Positions 45,673-56,389 of a stretch of DNA of 64,000 bases are shown in pieces; position 1 is the first letter of the stretch, and every line of letters starts with the position of its first letter. A program made the translations under genes and the position numbers. Source of the stretch: Gnetum montanum (Eukaryota > Streptophyta > Gnetopsida > Gnetales > Gnetaceae); assembly GCA_015680685.1 (NCBI GenBank), contig MNCI01004678.1, forward strand, positions 867,403 to 931,402. Direction: 5' to 3'. A model generated the notes under the pieces. It did no database searches and had not been told where the DNA came from. It saw only the letters and a program-made list of their open reading frames with translations.

Positions 45673-45795
45673 GGTTTTGAATTTGCGTGTGAATTTATAT
45701 GTGACTTTTTATAATTATTTCTTCCTAAAAGATATATCATTAATTCTTGTACAGCGACCTTGTATGATATAACTAATCTAGATAACTAGCATCAT

Positions 45796-45813
45796 TCCCA
45801 GCAACAGTGCCAA
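45796..45813 (-). promoter_or_regulatory. Element 1 primer-binding site
   Basis: Minus strand TTGGCACTGTTGCTGGGA directly follows LTR end CTCATCA. It is a diverged tRNA-Asp-type site. Confidence 0.75.
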
Positions 45814-46666
45814 TGATGAGTGGAGAGGTACCCCTACACTCAACCATATGAATACGGGTGTCTCACACATGATCCGGTCGAACTTTGTAGACAGGCTAGT
45901 TGTGATATCTAGATAGTTACTTTTAGGTTGTAGTTCGTTGTCTTCCCACCTGGACTAGTATTAACTTGGTCATGTATGGTTTAGTCCAGAGTGAGGTGTA
46001 TGATGTGTTCCTACGCTATGCTACTCCTGGAGATAATGGAAAATAATATTAACTAAGCTGAAAGAGAGAGGGTGAGAGAGAATCTAAGCTAGCCTACGTG
46101 CGATGAGCATCCATTCCTCAATCATCCGTACACATCTTGGACTTCATGCACGACTACTACTGGGATTACCAAGCCTAGATCCTAGGTATGCTACTGGGTT
46201 GCCAAGTAGTCACACTTAAATGCTCGTGATCAAGTCATACTCATTCTGCATTTAATAGGAGTTTAGGGTAAAGAGATGTTAACTACGAAAGCAATAAATA
46301 ACAATAAAAATTAAATAATTAAACTAAGTAAATGCTGTAATGATGAAGTAATCTCGATCTTTATTTCCAGTCATGTGCATGTCCAAGTACATCACACTCG
46401 AATAAGGATGTCGTACAATTACAATCACCACACTACGGGCATACACTGGGAGAAAAGGGTTGAGAGAGAAACTAATGTAAAAAGAACTTAAACTTAACAA
46501 TTCTAACTTCTAACTTAAAAACTACCTATCAGATCTGTCTACCTCTTATTTATAGATGAGGAGACAGGCTGCGATATCGCGTATGCGATATCGTGACTAG
46601 GTTGTGATATTGCATACATGATATCACATACGCGATATCATGGTCAACTAAAATGGTGACTCATCA
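45814..46666 (-). repeat. Element 1 5' LTR
   Basis: 853 bp, TGATGAG to CTCATCA. The U3 array of GATATC/CGCGTA palindromes at 46569-46645 precedes (on the minus strand) the TATA box TATAAATA at about 46554-46547. It is highly similar to 37952-38767 over its length, apart from the longer palindrome array here. Confidence 0.9.
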
Positions 46667-46671
46667 CTTGT
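46667..46671. repeat. Target-site duplication of element 1, right
   Basis: CTTGT, the repeat of 37947-37951. Confidence 0.9.
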
Positions 46672-46905
46672 TAAAGGACTTAAGAACAAAGGTTGAGGTG
46701 CCCTAAATGTATTCCACCAAGCCTAAATGCTCCACGATGAGAAAGGGTATAACATTTGTTGCTATCCCATCATTGACATGCACTTGATATACCTTGTATT
46801 GATCAACCCTTATCATTATGAAGAGAGGGGCTCTCAACATCTCATCATTTTGTAAGTTGGTTTTTACCTTCACTATCACAAAACATTATGATAGTTGACT
46901 TCATT
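46672..46905 (-). pseudogene. Host gypsy protease, 5' half, split by element 1
   Basis: On the minus strand: 'APLFIMIRVDQYKVYQVHVNDGIATNVIPFLIVEHLGL' then 'VLKSFNK', which breaks off at the TSD. N-D-G stands at the catalytic D-(T/S)-G site. Joining is not needed to see the match: the first half aligns with residues of the protease at 1660-1850, and the second half (37951 leftward) continues at the next residue. Confidence 0.85.
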
Positions 46906-48780
46906 TATTTCTTGGGTGAAGGACATACCATCAATACGTGGATGGGCTTCTTGTTAGCAGGGATGTCTTTACTCATAGAAATAGAAGTTAACATCTTAAT
47001 TGGCACTCAAAGAAATGTTCTTTTATTTAAGCAAGAGTTCAACCTACTCCATGGTAGTGAGGAAGTTCTTGTCATTGTTGGATGATTTCTCATGTTTGTT
47101 AATATTGACTTCCTCCATTCTACCCAAGATTTTAATCTCACGTTTTAGTGTTTATTATTTATGCCCATTTTCTCTCTCTTAATTTTAGGTATTCTCCCTA
47201 GGCTGGCTCGTTGAGGTAGTCTAAGCATTTAAGTCTATTGGCATTACTAAAATTGTAGACTTCGGTGGACCTACTTCCTTCCACACCTTTGATTGATTGT
47301 TATCCTTAGCCTTAAGCTTAGTAGCTAGCTTCTTGCATTACTTTGAAGGTGATTTTTTATTAGCTAGCTATGAAGAGGCTAAAGCATTACCTACCATAGG
47401 AGGATGTTAATCAACTTGCATCATAGGTTTGTTGGTAGTGGAAGGCAATACTCTAATGACAATTGATTTCTTGGGAGGTGTAGGTTGTGGTATCCTTATA
47501 AAAAAAGGAGTTCTTGAACTTGATGAAGTTGAAGCCTTTTCATCATAACGAGGTACCCAAAAACACAAACTTCCTAGTAGGCTTAGGGTTGTTATTAATG
47601 TTGAATGTGGATATGGTATACTAGTCACTGTTAGTGTTTAGTGCATCCTTGTACACTTGCATATTCTGGTTTTGGGACTTGTCTAGGTTTGATGCATGTA
47701 GAACTAACTCCCCACTATCTATCATCTTTTGCTTATCATCTTTTAGGGCCAAGAAAAAATTAGTATCATGATCGAAAAATTGAAGATAGTGATAGAATTG
47801 GTCTAGTTTAAACTATTTAGGCATGGGTGAATCATACTTTGTGGCTATGGTAGGATTCCTAGCAATCTCACATAGGTGATCATGCCTCTTGTAAGCATTC
47901 TCTTATATTTACTTATGTTGGATACAGTTATTTCTAAGCAACTAATCAAAAATCTTTGATGGTTTCATAGGTAGCTTAGTGTACTTCAAGTAGTCTTTTC
48001 TTTCAAAGTTTGACCTAGGTTGGTTGAAGGTTAAAGTACTAGATGTTAATGGTTAAGAGATGGTGGCATGGGTCTTTGGTTGGTTTTTATTCCTATGTTT
48101 TCTTTGTTTCTTTGGCCACTATGGCCATGGCTACATAGTTTTGTTTTTCTTTATCCCTTTTTCTTCTTGTATGTTGGTTCTTATATGCTACATACACTAG
48201 GTCATTGCTTTCTTTTGCAACATCTTCTATGTTTTTGATTTGGGAAAAGGCTTGACTAAGCAACTAAGGATCTAGGTAGTAAAGCTTAGACTTAACAAAA
48301 TCATTAACCACCTTCTTGAAGATGGCCAAAAGATATATCTTAGAGATGAATTTGAGGATTTCATTGAGGATGGTGTTTCCTTTCTATATGAATTTTTGAA
48401 CAAGTTCCTACTCCACCCCAAGTTCATCCTGATCCTCTTGGATTTATTCCAAACTAACTCCCTTAATTTCCTCATCCATCTCCACTAGTTGTGCCAACAT
48501 GTGAGTAGGAAAGTCCATTAGTTCTATTTGGTCATAGGATGAGGGAATATACTCCTTACCATTTCAGTTGATAATCTCAAACTGATGTTTGAACTTTGAT
48601 TCTGTATGTGGAATGAGGAGGCCAACATGGATCTTAGCATAAATAAAGTTGTAATGCTTTTCGTTAATATTTGTATAGTCTAGGGCTTGTCCCCTCTACT
48701 TAAGAGATTGCCTACATTCTACCACAGTTGGATCCCTAGAATCGTAAATGCAAACAACCTGCTACTTTAAAGTCATGTTT
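46906..48780 (-). pseudogene. Gag region of the host gypsy element
   Basis: The minus strand upstream of the split protease contains broken coding sequence. An ATG near 48774 reads MTLK-QVVCIYDSRDP, then 'LDYTNINEKHYNFIYAKIHVGLLIPHTESKF', 'YIPSSYDQIELMDFPTHMLAQLVEMDEEI', and a Pro/Ser-rich stretch with 'TSSSSRTPFFIRIPQPTPPKK' (47628-47407). It lacks the FxGGY core of the other gags, so it belongs to a more distant family. Gag identity rests mainly on its position before the protease. Confidence 0.5.
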
Positions 48781-48892
48781 GTGATTTTATGTGGTAAAAT
48801 GGTTGAATGATGAAAAGACATAAACAAGGTGAGGCTAATGTGTTGTGTAATCTGGTAAGGCCTTAATGTTTTCAATAGGGTTTAAAAGCTCC

Positions 48893-48995
48893 TAACATAT
48901 GAGACTTCCAATGTATGAGAATTTCAATGTATGAAACTTCCAAAATATGAAGCTTCTAACATATGGAACTTTCAACGTATGGAACTGCAACTATG
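48893..48995. repeat. Minisatellite, about six 17-bp units
   Basis: Units close to 'CAACRTATGRAACTTC' follow one another ('taacatatgagacttc', 'caatgtatgagaattt', 'caatgtatgaaacttc', 'caaaatatgaagcttc', 'taacatatggaacttt', 'caacgtatggaactgc'). They lie just upstream of the host gag on the minus strand. Confidence 0.85.
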
Positions 48996-50048
48996 ATGAA
49001 AAATTAAAATTTCTTAGAACTTTTTCTAATTTCTAATTAATGCAAAAAAAATGAGTTATAAAATGTATAGAAAACACATAAAAGTTGCAAAATGCAGGTG
49101 TAGGAAATAGAAAAACCAACATACACTCCAACTACAAAAAATGAAATATTTGAGTTAAAAGTGTAGGAAATAATAGCAACATTGAGCACTGCAACTTTAG
49201 CTAAAATTAATTTCTAAAACTACCATGCACAAGAAGTTGGGTAGTGATATGTGCTATCACAATAAAAATTACTTTGGTTGAAATTGCAAAATTGTAGAGA
49301 AAAGAGGCAGCATTGCAAATTGCACTATGAAAACAGTGATGAAAGAGTTTTGTTTTAGACCAAAAATTGGTTGTGGTTCCACATGTTGGGATTTTGAGAA
49401 AACCAAAAAAATGTTTTAATGTGTTAAGAAAATTTATGGGGAAAGGTAGAAATAGGCAAAGGATTTCAAAATAGGTTTTGACGAAAAATTCAAGTGGAGG
49501 TCCTTCTTCTAGCATCAAAAACTACAATGACTAAAAAATTCAATGTTGGAAAAACTAAAAATTCTAGCATAGAACAATTTAACCTAGGATTCAAGGGCCT
49601 CAAAAGGATCCATAGCACCTTAAACAAGCTTGTTGATTACTTGAGGACTTGGAGGTCTCTTACCGAGTGTTAAAATATAGGTGAAAACATATGTAACAAT
49701 GACTTAAGCACTAAATTCAAAAATAGAAAGATGAAAAAAGTAATATGGAAAAACAAAGAAAATTACATCTTTGTATTAAATGCTATAATAATTTTGTAAA
49801 GAAGAACAAAGGTTTAGAGAGTATAGGTTGTGGGCTTTAAAGCTCAAGAATAAAAAAATAACTTTAAAACTTAATGCAAATGGGAAGGTGAGCTCTGTAG
49901 CTAATCTACACTTGTCTTTCTCCATTAATATGCTTCTAAAAGTTGTTCTTCATAAGTTTTCTCTATTCTAATGATCTACACTAGGAGGGAATGGTTATGG
50001 ACTGTTTAATGTTTGCTCTACTCTCAAGGTTTCAAGTTCAGCTTAAAT
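48996..50048. other. AT-rich sequence without recognisable features
   Basis: Probably leader or LTR of the old host elements. I could not find LTR ends or a second copy. Confidence 0.3.
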
Positions 50049-50215
50049 GAAAATGATCCAAAAGTCTTGAAAATGATGAAAAATTTTGTCTAAATAGGCT
50101 ATGAATATGCTGTCTAAATAGGCTATGAATATGCTGTGAATATGCTATCTAAATAGGCTATGAATATGCTGTCTAAAGTTCAGCTATGAATATGATCCAA
50201 AAGTCTTGAAAATGA
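50049..50215. repeat. Local duplication and 24-bp tandem repeat
   Basis: 'gtctaaataggctatgaatatgct' occurs about four times between 50089 and 50180, with one shorter unit. The flanking 'atgatccaaaagtcttgaaaatgatg' occurs both before (50049) and after (50188) the array, so the whole block arose by repeated slippage or unequal exchange. Confidence 0.85.
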
Positions 50216-50269
50216 TGCACATGGACAAGAATTTCTAAAAAATATTTTCAATCAGGTACCTATGCTATG

Positions 50270-52422
50270 ATGAAGCTTATCTTGGCTTTAACCATCTGGA
50301 TCTTTCTTATTGATTTTCTTGTATATATCCACTTGATCCTTGAAGTGATCGTTTAGTCGTTCTTGTTTCTTGGCCTCATTTTGTCACATGTTGATTTCAA
50401 TGACTAACTTTTGTCATACTACATGGACTTCCTCCATTGATAGGATTCTGTTTTCTTTGTCCAATTTCCTTACGTCAAGGTTAACTCTAGCAAACTACTT
50501 TTGTATTTGATGAATGCTTTCTTCTAGCATATTCTTTTGTTTTTCAATGCCATTTAATGATACAATTTCTATACCAATGTTCTTTTAATTTTCTTCCAAG
50601 GCAATTATAACTTTAGCATGGGCATAAATTTGTGCTTTTGTCACTAAGGTATTTCATGTTGCCTTTTCTTTTTCCATCTCCATTTGAACATATTTGGTCA
50701 TTAGCTGGCCCATCTACTTAGTTCTATATTTTTTGCATGATCTAGTGTAATATATCATGCAAGGTCTTGCCTTTCTACTCTTAATGCATCCAATTCTACT
50801 TGTAATCTTTGCATCTTATGTTTTGTATGCTCTACTCTAGTTTCTACCATTACAACCTTGCCCTTGGTTGAAATTAGTTTTGATTGCACTGCAGTGATAT
50901 CACTTGGAATATCAAAGAGATTTTACATCACTTGCCAAGTATACAATAGTTTATCTAGAATGTCCTCATGCTCTTCTAGGACTATGGAGGTTTTGGCTAT
51001 GGTTTTCACAATTTTTTCTCCAGTGATATCTGTTAGTGGCACAAAGGTAACATTAAAGAATTATTTAATATGATTATTGATTACTCTTGCTGCTTGTGCT
51101 GCATCTTGATGTTGCATAACCACCACTATGGCTCATTCTTTTGTTTCTAGCATTACCTAGAAGGATGCAATGTTTTCGGATATTTGTTGTGTCCATTCTT
51201 TGTCTTGTCCTACTTTTAATAAAATTTAACCACTAGTAGATCTTATTGATATTACAAGTCTACTTAGATTATCCATCACTTTGTACATACTAGAGATCTC
51301 TTTGCTTTCCTAATTTATGGTCTTAGCAATTTGTTATAGATGGCTCATTGAGGGTGGATAGTGTTGTTGTGTCGATGCAGCACTTGGATGTGGCCTATTA
51401 GTAGTTGGTGTTGATTCACTAGGTCTTTCTTACTCTTGTCTCAAGGCAAGAATGTTTCAAAATAGTGTAGATCTAGTTGCTCCCTTAGTACTTGTTGGCT
51501 TCTCTAGTTAATCTTTTTTTGGAGGCACTAGTTTTGAAATTTCAGCATAATAGACATTTTGAGCTTTGTAAAAAATTTCATTATTGTATCTCAAAATTTC
51601 TTCTTGTTAGCATAGTCTTTTGATAAGGTGAGGAAATGGTAGGGTGAGTTTCCCTACCTTCTTTTCCTCAAATCTACTTTGGATTTTCAAAAATAGTAAA
51701 TGAGCCATATTGGCCTAGAATTTCCCCATGAGAATGGAACTTCCTCTAGCACCATAGGTGGAAGTTTTGTTTAATTTTTTAGTTGGGAAGAGATGATAGG
51801 TTTCAATTTTAAAGTAAATTTTCTCTCATGTGGATCATCCATTATATTCTTTGTTGCTTGTCCCATAGGCCCTTTGCAACCATAGCTTCCTTGGCTCTCT
51901 ATCACACTTGGTAGATATTTGAGCTATATTGGCTCTGAAATTTGGAAGATTTAGTACCTTGGTTATTGCTTCAATAGAGTATGGCACTATGGTTCCTTCT
52001 ATGTTTACTATGGCATCATCTTTCTTATTTTTTCAAAATTGATATACTTCACCCAAGTACCAATCATCATTACATGAGATTGTAGACCATAAAAGAGAGG
52101 CTTGGGGTTGCTCTTGAACATCAACAGGGGTAAACTCCATGAATGACCCAAAGTTTGGTTTTATTATTATTGTGGACATGATGGAATTTTCTTACTTGGA
52201 AACATTCGTTTGATAGCATGGGATGTTATCCTTTCTTTTGAGTAGGTAGTGCATAAGCTTTTTCTTATGTAAATTGCCACATCACAACTATAGGCTGATG
52301 GATACTATAGGATTGGCACTCTTACTCAACTTGTAGAGTTTGTTCTCCAACTTATCCTCTTTCTTTGGGTTTCTTACCCCTTTATCGTGAGGGTCCTTAG
52401 TTGTGGGTCTTTTATGAGCCAT
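50270..52422 (-). pseudogene. ORFX copy 4, in the older host element
   Basis: ATG at 52422 (MAHKRPTTKDP). The core keeps 'KPNFGSFMEFTP', 'DDWYLGEVYQF', 'VNIEGTIVPYSIEAITKVLNLP', 'EKIYFKIETYHLFPTKKLNKTSTYGARGSSILMGKF', 'MAHLLFLKIQSRFEEKKVGKLTLPF', then the Pro/Ser linker, and helical repeats 'ISTKGKVVMVETRVEHTKHKMQRLQVELDALRVERQ'. It is truncated near 50270 relative to copy 1. It follows integrase (53946-54760) on the same strand, so in this autonomous-type element ORFX sits downstream of pol, as in copy 3. Confidence 0.75.
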
Positions 52423-52984
52423 CTACAATCATAAAGGATTAATTAGGATCACCTAAATATTTCAACTAAGTTTCTTAATAGTTCATAATCCTCTTTCAAG
52501 TTCTTTGGTTTGATCAAGATCAATTATTATTATTACTTTTTAGCTTTGATTAAGATTGTAGATTTAGAACAAATTTGGAAGAAATAATTATTTGTTGTAT
52601 TTTCTAATGTTTTACAAATAAGTTTGTTCTTTATGACCTCTCATAATTGTTAATATTCGTTTAACATGTATTTGAATGGTTAATTGGGAAGAGTTGTTAA
52701 GCTCATTAGCCTTTATTTAGTTAAAATATGATCAATTCTTATTATTCTTACCCTTAATATGTTCTTCTAGGCATTAGAAAAATTTAATGTAAATCATAAA
52801 AAATATGTGTAGCACTATTCCCCATGACTAACTATATCACTCCGTGAATAGAAGAATTCAAGACTCACATAAATTGAAGTTTTGGTGAGGAAGTTATGAA
52901 GCTTGGAAGTTTGGGTGTCAAAGGATTAAAAAAATAGCATGAACTCTCTTTCTGTGGAATGAATAAAATCAAACTATTTTCTAA

Positions 52985-53090
52985 CTCCTTGTGTGTATAT
53001 ATAATTTTTATAATAGTGACATCGTAGATGCATCATCATAGCTATGATATCGCAAAGGCTAATATATTGTAACTACAATATCATTGTGAA
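52985..53090 (-). promoter_or_regulatory. Candidate internal promoter of ORFX copy 4
   Basis: On the minus strand, degenerate GATATC-type words ('caatgatattgtag', 'ttgcgatatcatagctatgat') are followed by a TATATATA box at about 53001-52993, about 570 nt before the ATG. The arrangement parallels that at 42221-42305. Confidence 0.45.
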
Positions 53091-53945
53091 AATTTTCCAA
53101 TATTTTGAATGATTTTTGATAGAGAATTTGAGTAAAATGGATAGTCTAGAAGGTATAGAATAGTCTAAATTGTTCTTGATTAGGGGTGATGCTCAAAGGG
53201 TAAGAATTTATCATTAAAAATATGTGAAAGAAGGAATTTGGGCAAGGTAAGTCAATTAAGTTTGTAGAAGATGATTTGTAAAAATTGCCAAATGTATGAT
53301 CAAAGATGATTAGATAGAAAAGTAACAATGCCTATTTAAGTATTCTGGAGGCATAATATGATGTGTAATTGGTCATCAAATATGAAGCATAAGAGTTATA
53401 CAAGTGGATCATCCCCAAAGCAAGCTCTAGCACTTAGTATTACTCAAGGACAAAAATATGTTAAACGACAAAAATATGTACATGAAGAGTTGTAATTAGT
53501 TTAACTCCTTGTTCCTTTACACTTTATTAGAAAAAACAACAAAAATATGTACATGAAATATAGTAAGAATTAAGGAAAAATAGGAAGAATAGGAAAATAT
53601 ATAAAGAATTTAAAGGATGTTAAGAATGAAAAATGAATAAGAAATGGGAAAAGTATAAAAGAATGGAAAAGCTATTAAAGAATACAAAAAATTGGTAAGA
53701 AAGTTGAAAATGGTAAAAAAACATAAAAGAATATAAAAGAACATAAAAAGAAGAATTAGTGCCCAAGTATCAAACTTGACACCCCCACGACTATCATTAA
53801 GAGTGAAAATTTGAAAGATTGAATATGTGATGAATGGTTTTGTGGACGTGATAGAGTTCTTGTAAGAGTAATAGAACTCATAGAATGGTTTTAGCTATTA
53901 AATATTCATGAGAATAAGCTTTTATTGGTTTTTTGAGTGCTAAAT
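53091..53945 (-). other. Spacer between integrase and ORFX copy 4
   Basis: Contains 'cacttagtattactcaaggac' near 53430, a weak match to the spacers of elements 1 and 2, and an A-rich run (53520-53750). 'gacacccccacgac' at 53767 resembles a PPT-like or conserved spacer motif. No coding sequence was seen. Confidence 0.4.
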
Positions 53946-54770
53946 TTACATGGCTTCATATTCGTATGTAGCATGGATGTTATAAGATCCCTCCCATAAA
54001 GTTTGGTATGTAGCCTTTTGTGGAACATGATTGGGATTATAGTAAAGGAATTTATCGCTAGGTTTTATGGATACTTGTCTTATTTTGATGTCATGTCTAC
54101 ATTTAGAGTGCTTTTTGTGGACTTCATTACTCATGTGAGCCATTAGTTAGTTTTCATATAAGAGATTTAGATTCATTAATCATTCTTTTTGAGGTAAGCT
54201 TAGATCTAGATCAAGGGTACTGATAGTTGAAAGGGTGTTTAGTTCTACTTAGATTGGAAAAGCATGTACTTTTATATAAACTAATTCATATGGTGAATAC
54301 CTGATAGGAAGTTTTCAAGTTGATTTATACGCCCATAAAGCATCATTAAGTTTAGTGCTTCAGTGCTTCCTATATCAGCTAAAAGTTCTAGTTAATATTC
54401 TTTTAATTTCTCTCTTAGTTACTTTAGCTTGGTCATTTTCTTAAAGTTGATAAGGAGTAGTTAATTTGTGATTAACCCTAAGTCATTTCATTAGCTTTTT
54501 AAATGTAGCTCCTATAAAGTGAGTCATGTTATCTAATATTAACATGTGTCATACTTTGAATCTATTCATCACATCTTACTGAAAGAATTTAGCTATTGTT
54601 GTGGCTATGTAATCTTTAACTATAGTTTCTTTTTTTGCACTTTGTGCAATAATCAATGGTTACTATAATATAGGACTTTTCATTTGACATTGGTGTAATG
54701 GATCCCATAAAGTTAATTTCTCAAATGTCAAAAGGTTCTAATCGTTATATCCACTATTGTGACCCTTCAT
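53946..54770 (-). pseudogene. Integrase of the older host element
   Basis: The C-terminal part is open at 54143-53946: 'IKIRQVSIKPSDKFLYYNPNHVPQKATYQTLWEGSYNI', the pattern of the integrase C-terminal (GPY/F-like) domain, with W-E-G-S-Y in place of W-x-G-P-Y. To the right, in broken frames, stand core fragments ('INFMGSI', 'VTIDYCTKCKK', 'INYSLSTPY...NDQAKVT'). The known role is insertion of element cDNA. Many stops. Confidence 0.75.
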
Positions 54771-55199
54771 TTCTGGTCATCAGTCCTCCATCTCTTTGTC
54801 ATCTTTCAAAAAATTATGCAAATAGATGGTGTACCTAAATATGGTGGGCCAAAAATGGCCTTCCATCATCAGTTTTAGTGTTATTCACCATCTTGCATAG
54901 TGACCACCACATGGTTCTTCATGCATATCTTACAAGACTCTTTGTTGATTTTCTTCTAGAACACACCATCTTATCAATTCATCACCCATATTTTATAGAG
55001 GTTTCCATTAATTTCCATATATCTCTTTATCTTGTAGAGAAACTGTTCTTTTTTTTTCTTATTCCATTCAACATGACGCTCTTATGTAGTAAGACATGAC
55101 ATGTAATTAGTAATTTATGACTTCACTATTGAATCTATAACGATTGTTATCTTTTTGAATAAATTTTCATTGGAAAATTGATCTAATATTGGTTCATCA

Positions 55200-55377
55200 T
55201 TTTTTGAGGTTTTAAATTTAATCTTGATAAGTGATTTGCTACAACATTCTTAGTTCCTTTTTTTATCAATCATTATGATGTCCAATTCTTGCAAGATAAC
55301 AAGCCATCTTATCACTCTCAGACTTACCATTGGTTTAGTCATCAAAAACCTGATAGCACAATGATTAGTATGGATGT
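55200..55377 (-). pseudogene. RNase H end of the host element, cut by element 2
   Basis: Minus strand from 55377: 'IHTNHCAIRFLMTKPMVSLRVIRWLVILQELDIIMIDKK', 'NVVANHLSRLN'. This is the usual RNase H end 'vyTDHaAlryLm.Kkd..pRLiRW.llLqeFd..i.dkkG.eNvvaDHLSRl'. The match starts exactly at the LTR boundary, so element 2 interrupted the domain. Confidence 0.8.
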
Positions 55378-56206
55378 TGATGAGTGGTGAGATACCCCTA
55401 CACTCAACCATATGAATACGAGCGTTTCACGAGCGATCCGGTCGAACTCCGCAGACAAGCTATCAAGACAGTTATCCTAAGGTCGTAGTTTACTGTCTTC
55501 CCATCTGGACTAGTGTTAACTTTGTCATGTATGGTTTAGTCCAGAATGAGGTGTATGATGTGTTCCTATACTAATGCTACTCCTGAGTGTAATAGAAAGT
55601 GAGATTAACTAAGCTAAGAGAGATAGGGTGAGAAAGAATCTAAGCTAGCCTATGTGCAATGAGCATCCATTCCTTAATCATCTATACACATCTTGGACTT
55701 CGTGAATGACTACTACTGGGATTACCAAGCGCAAATCCTAAGTACGCTACTGGGTTGCCAAGTAGTCACACTTAAATGCTTGTGATCAAGTTGTACTCAT
55801 TCTGCATTTAATAGGAGTTTAGAGTAAAGAGATGTTAACTACGAAAGCAATAAATAACAATAAAAATTAAATAATTAAACTAAGTGAATGTTGCAATGAT
55901 GAAGTAATCTCGATCTTTATTTTTGGTCATGTGCATGTCCAAGTATGTCACACTCAAATAAGGATGCCATACAATTACAATCACCACACTACAAGCATGC
56001 ACTTAGAAATAATTCTAACTCTAAGAATGAAAAGTTGCAAGAGTTTGGATAAGGAACTAAGAACTAACCCCCAGAATAAGGAAAGCTACCTCTTATTTAT
56101 AGAAATTGAGGCAGTTCTCGTTCGTCCCATGTATCACATACGTGATATCGTAGCTGATGCAATATCGCTAATGTGATATCACAGCTAGCAAATTCATGAC
56201 TCATCA
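55378..56206 (-). repeat. Element 2 3' LTR
   Basis: 829 bp, TGATGAG to CTCATCA. GATATC array at 56131-56190; TATA box ('cttatttatag') at about 56093-56101. Closer to 61156-61981 than to the element 1 LTRs. Confidence 0.9.
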
Positions 56207-56220
56207 TACCCCCACGACAA
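56207..56220 (-). promoter_or_regulatory. Element 2 polypurine tract
   Basis: Minus strand TCGTGGGGGTA abuts the LTR; the clearest PPT among the minus-strand elements. Confidence 0.85.
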
Positions 56221-56389
56221 AATAAAAACTCATCCTTGATTTAAAGTGAGAACAAGCTCCATAGATTACATAGTGGATAGGTATGGGATTATTGACTGAC
56301 TAGAATGGATTCATGCTGCAATGTGGAGTCAGAAAAAAATTGAGACACAACACAAAAGAAAATCCTATGATTACAATATTGGATGGAAC

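Larger units (their letters stand above)
37952..46666 (-). mobile_element. Element 1: complete LTR retrotransposon with gag and ORFX, no pol
   Basis: 8715 bp with both LTRs, PBS, PPT and 5-bp TSD. Read on the minus strand the order is LTR (46666-45814), PBS, gag (45672-43675), spacer with internal promoter (43674-41747), ORFX (41746-38960), PPT, LTR (38767-37952). No protease, reverse transcriptase, RNase H or integrase motif was found in any frame between the LTRs. It must therefore have used the enzymes of a related element. LTRs plus gag without pol fits the TR-GAG type of non-autonomous element; the added ORFX is unusual for that type. It inserted into the protease gene of an older gypsy copy in the same orientation. 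Confidence 0.9.
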
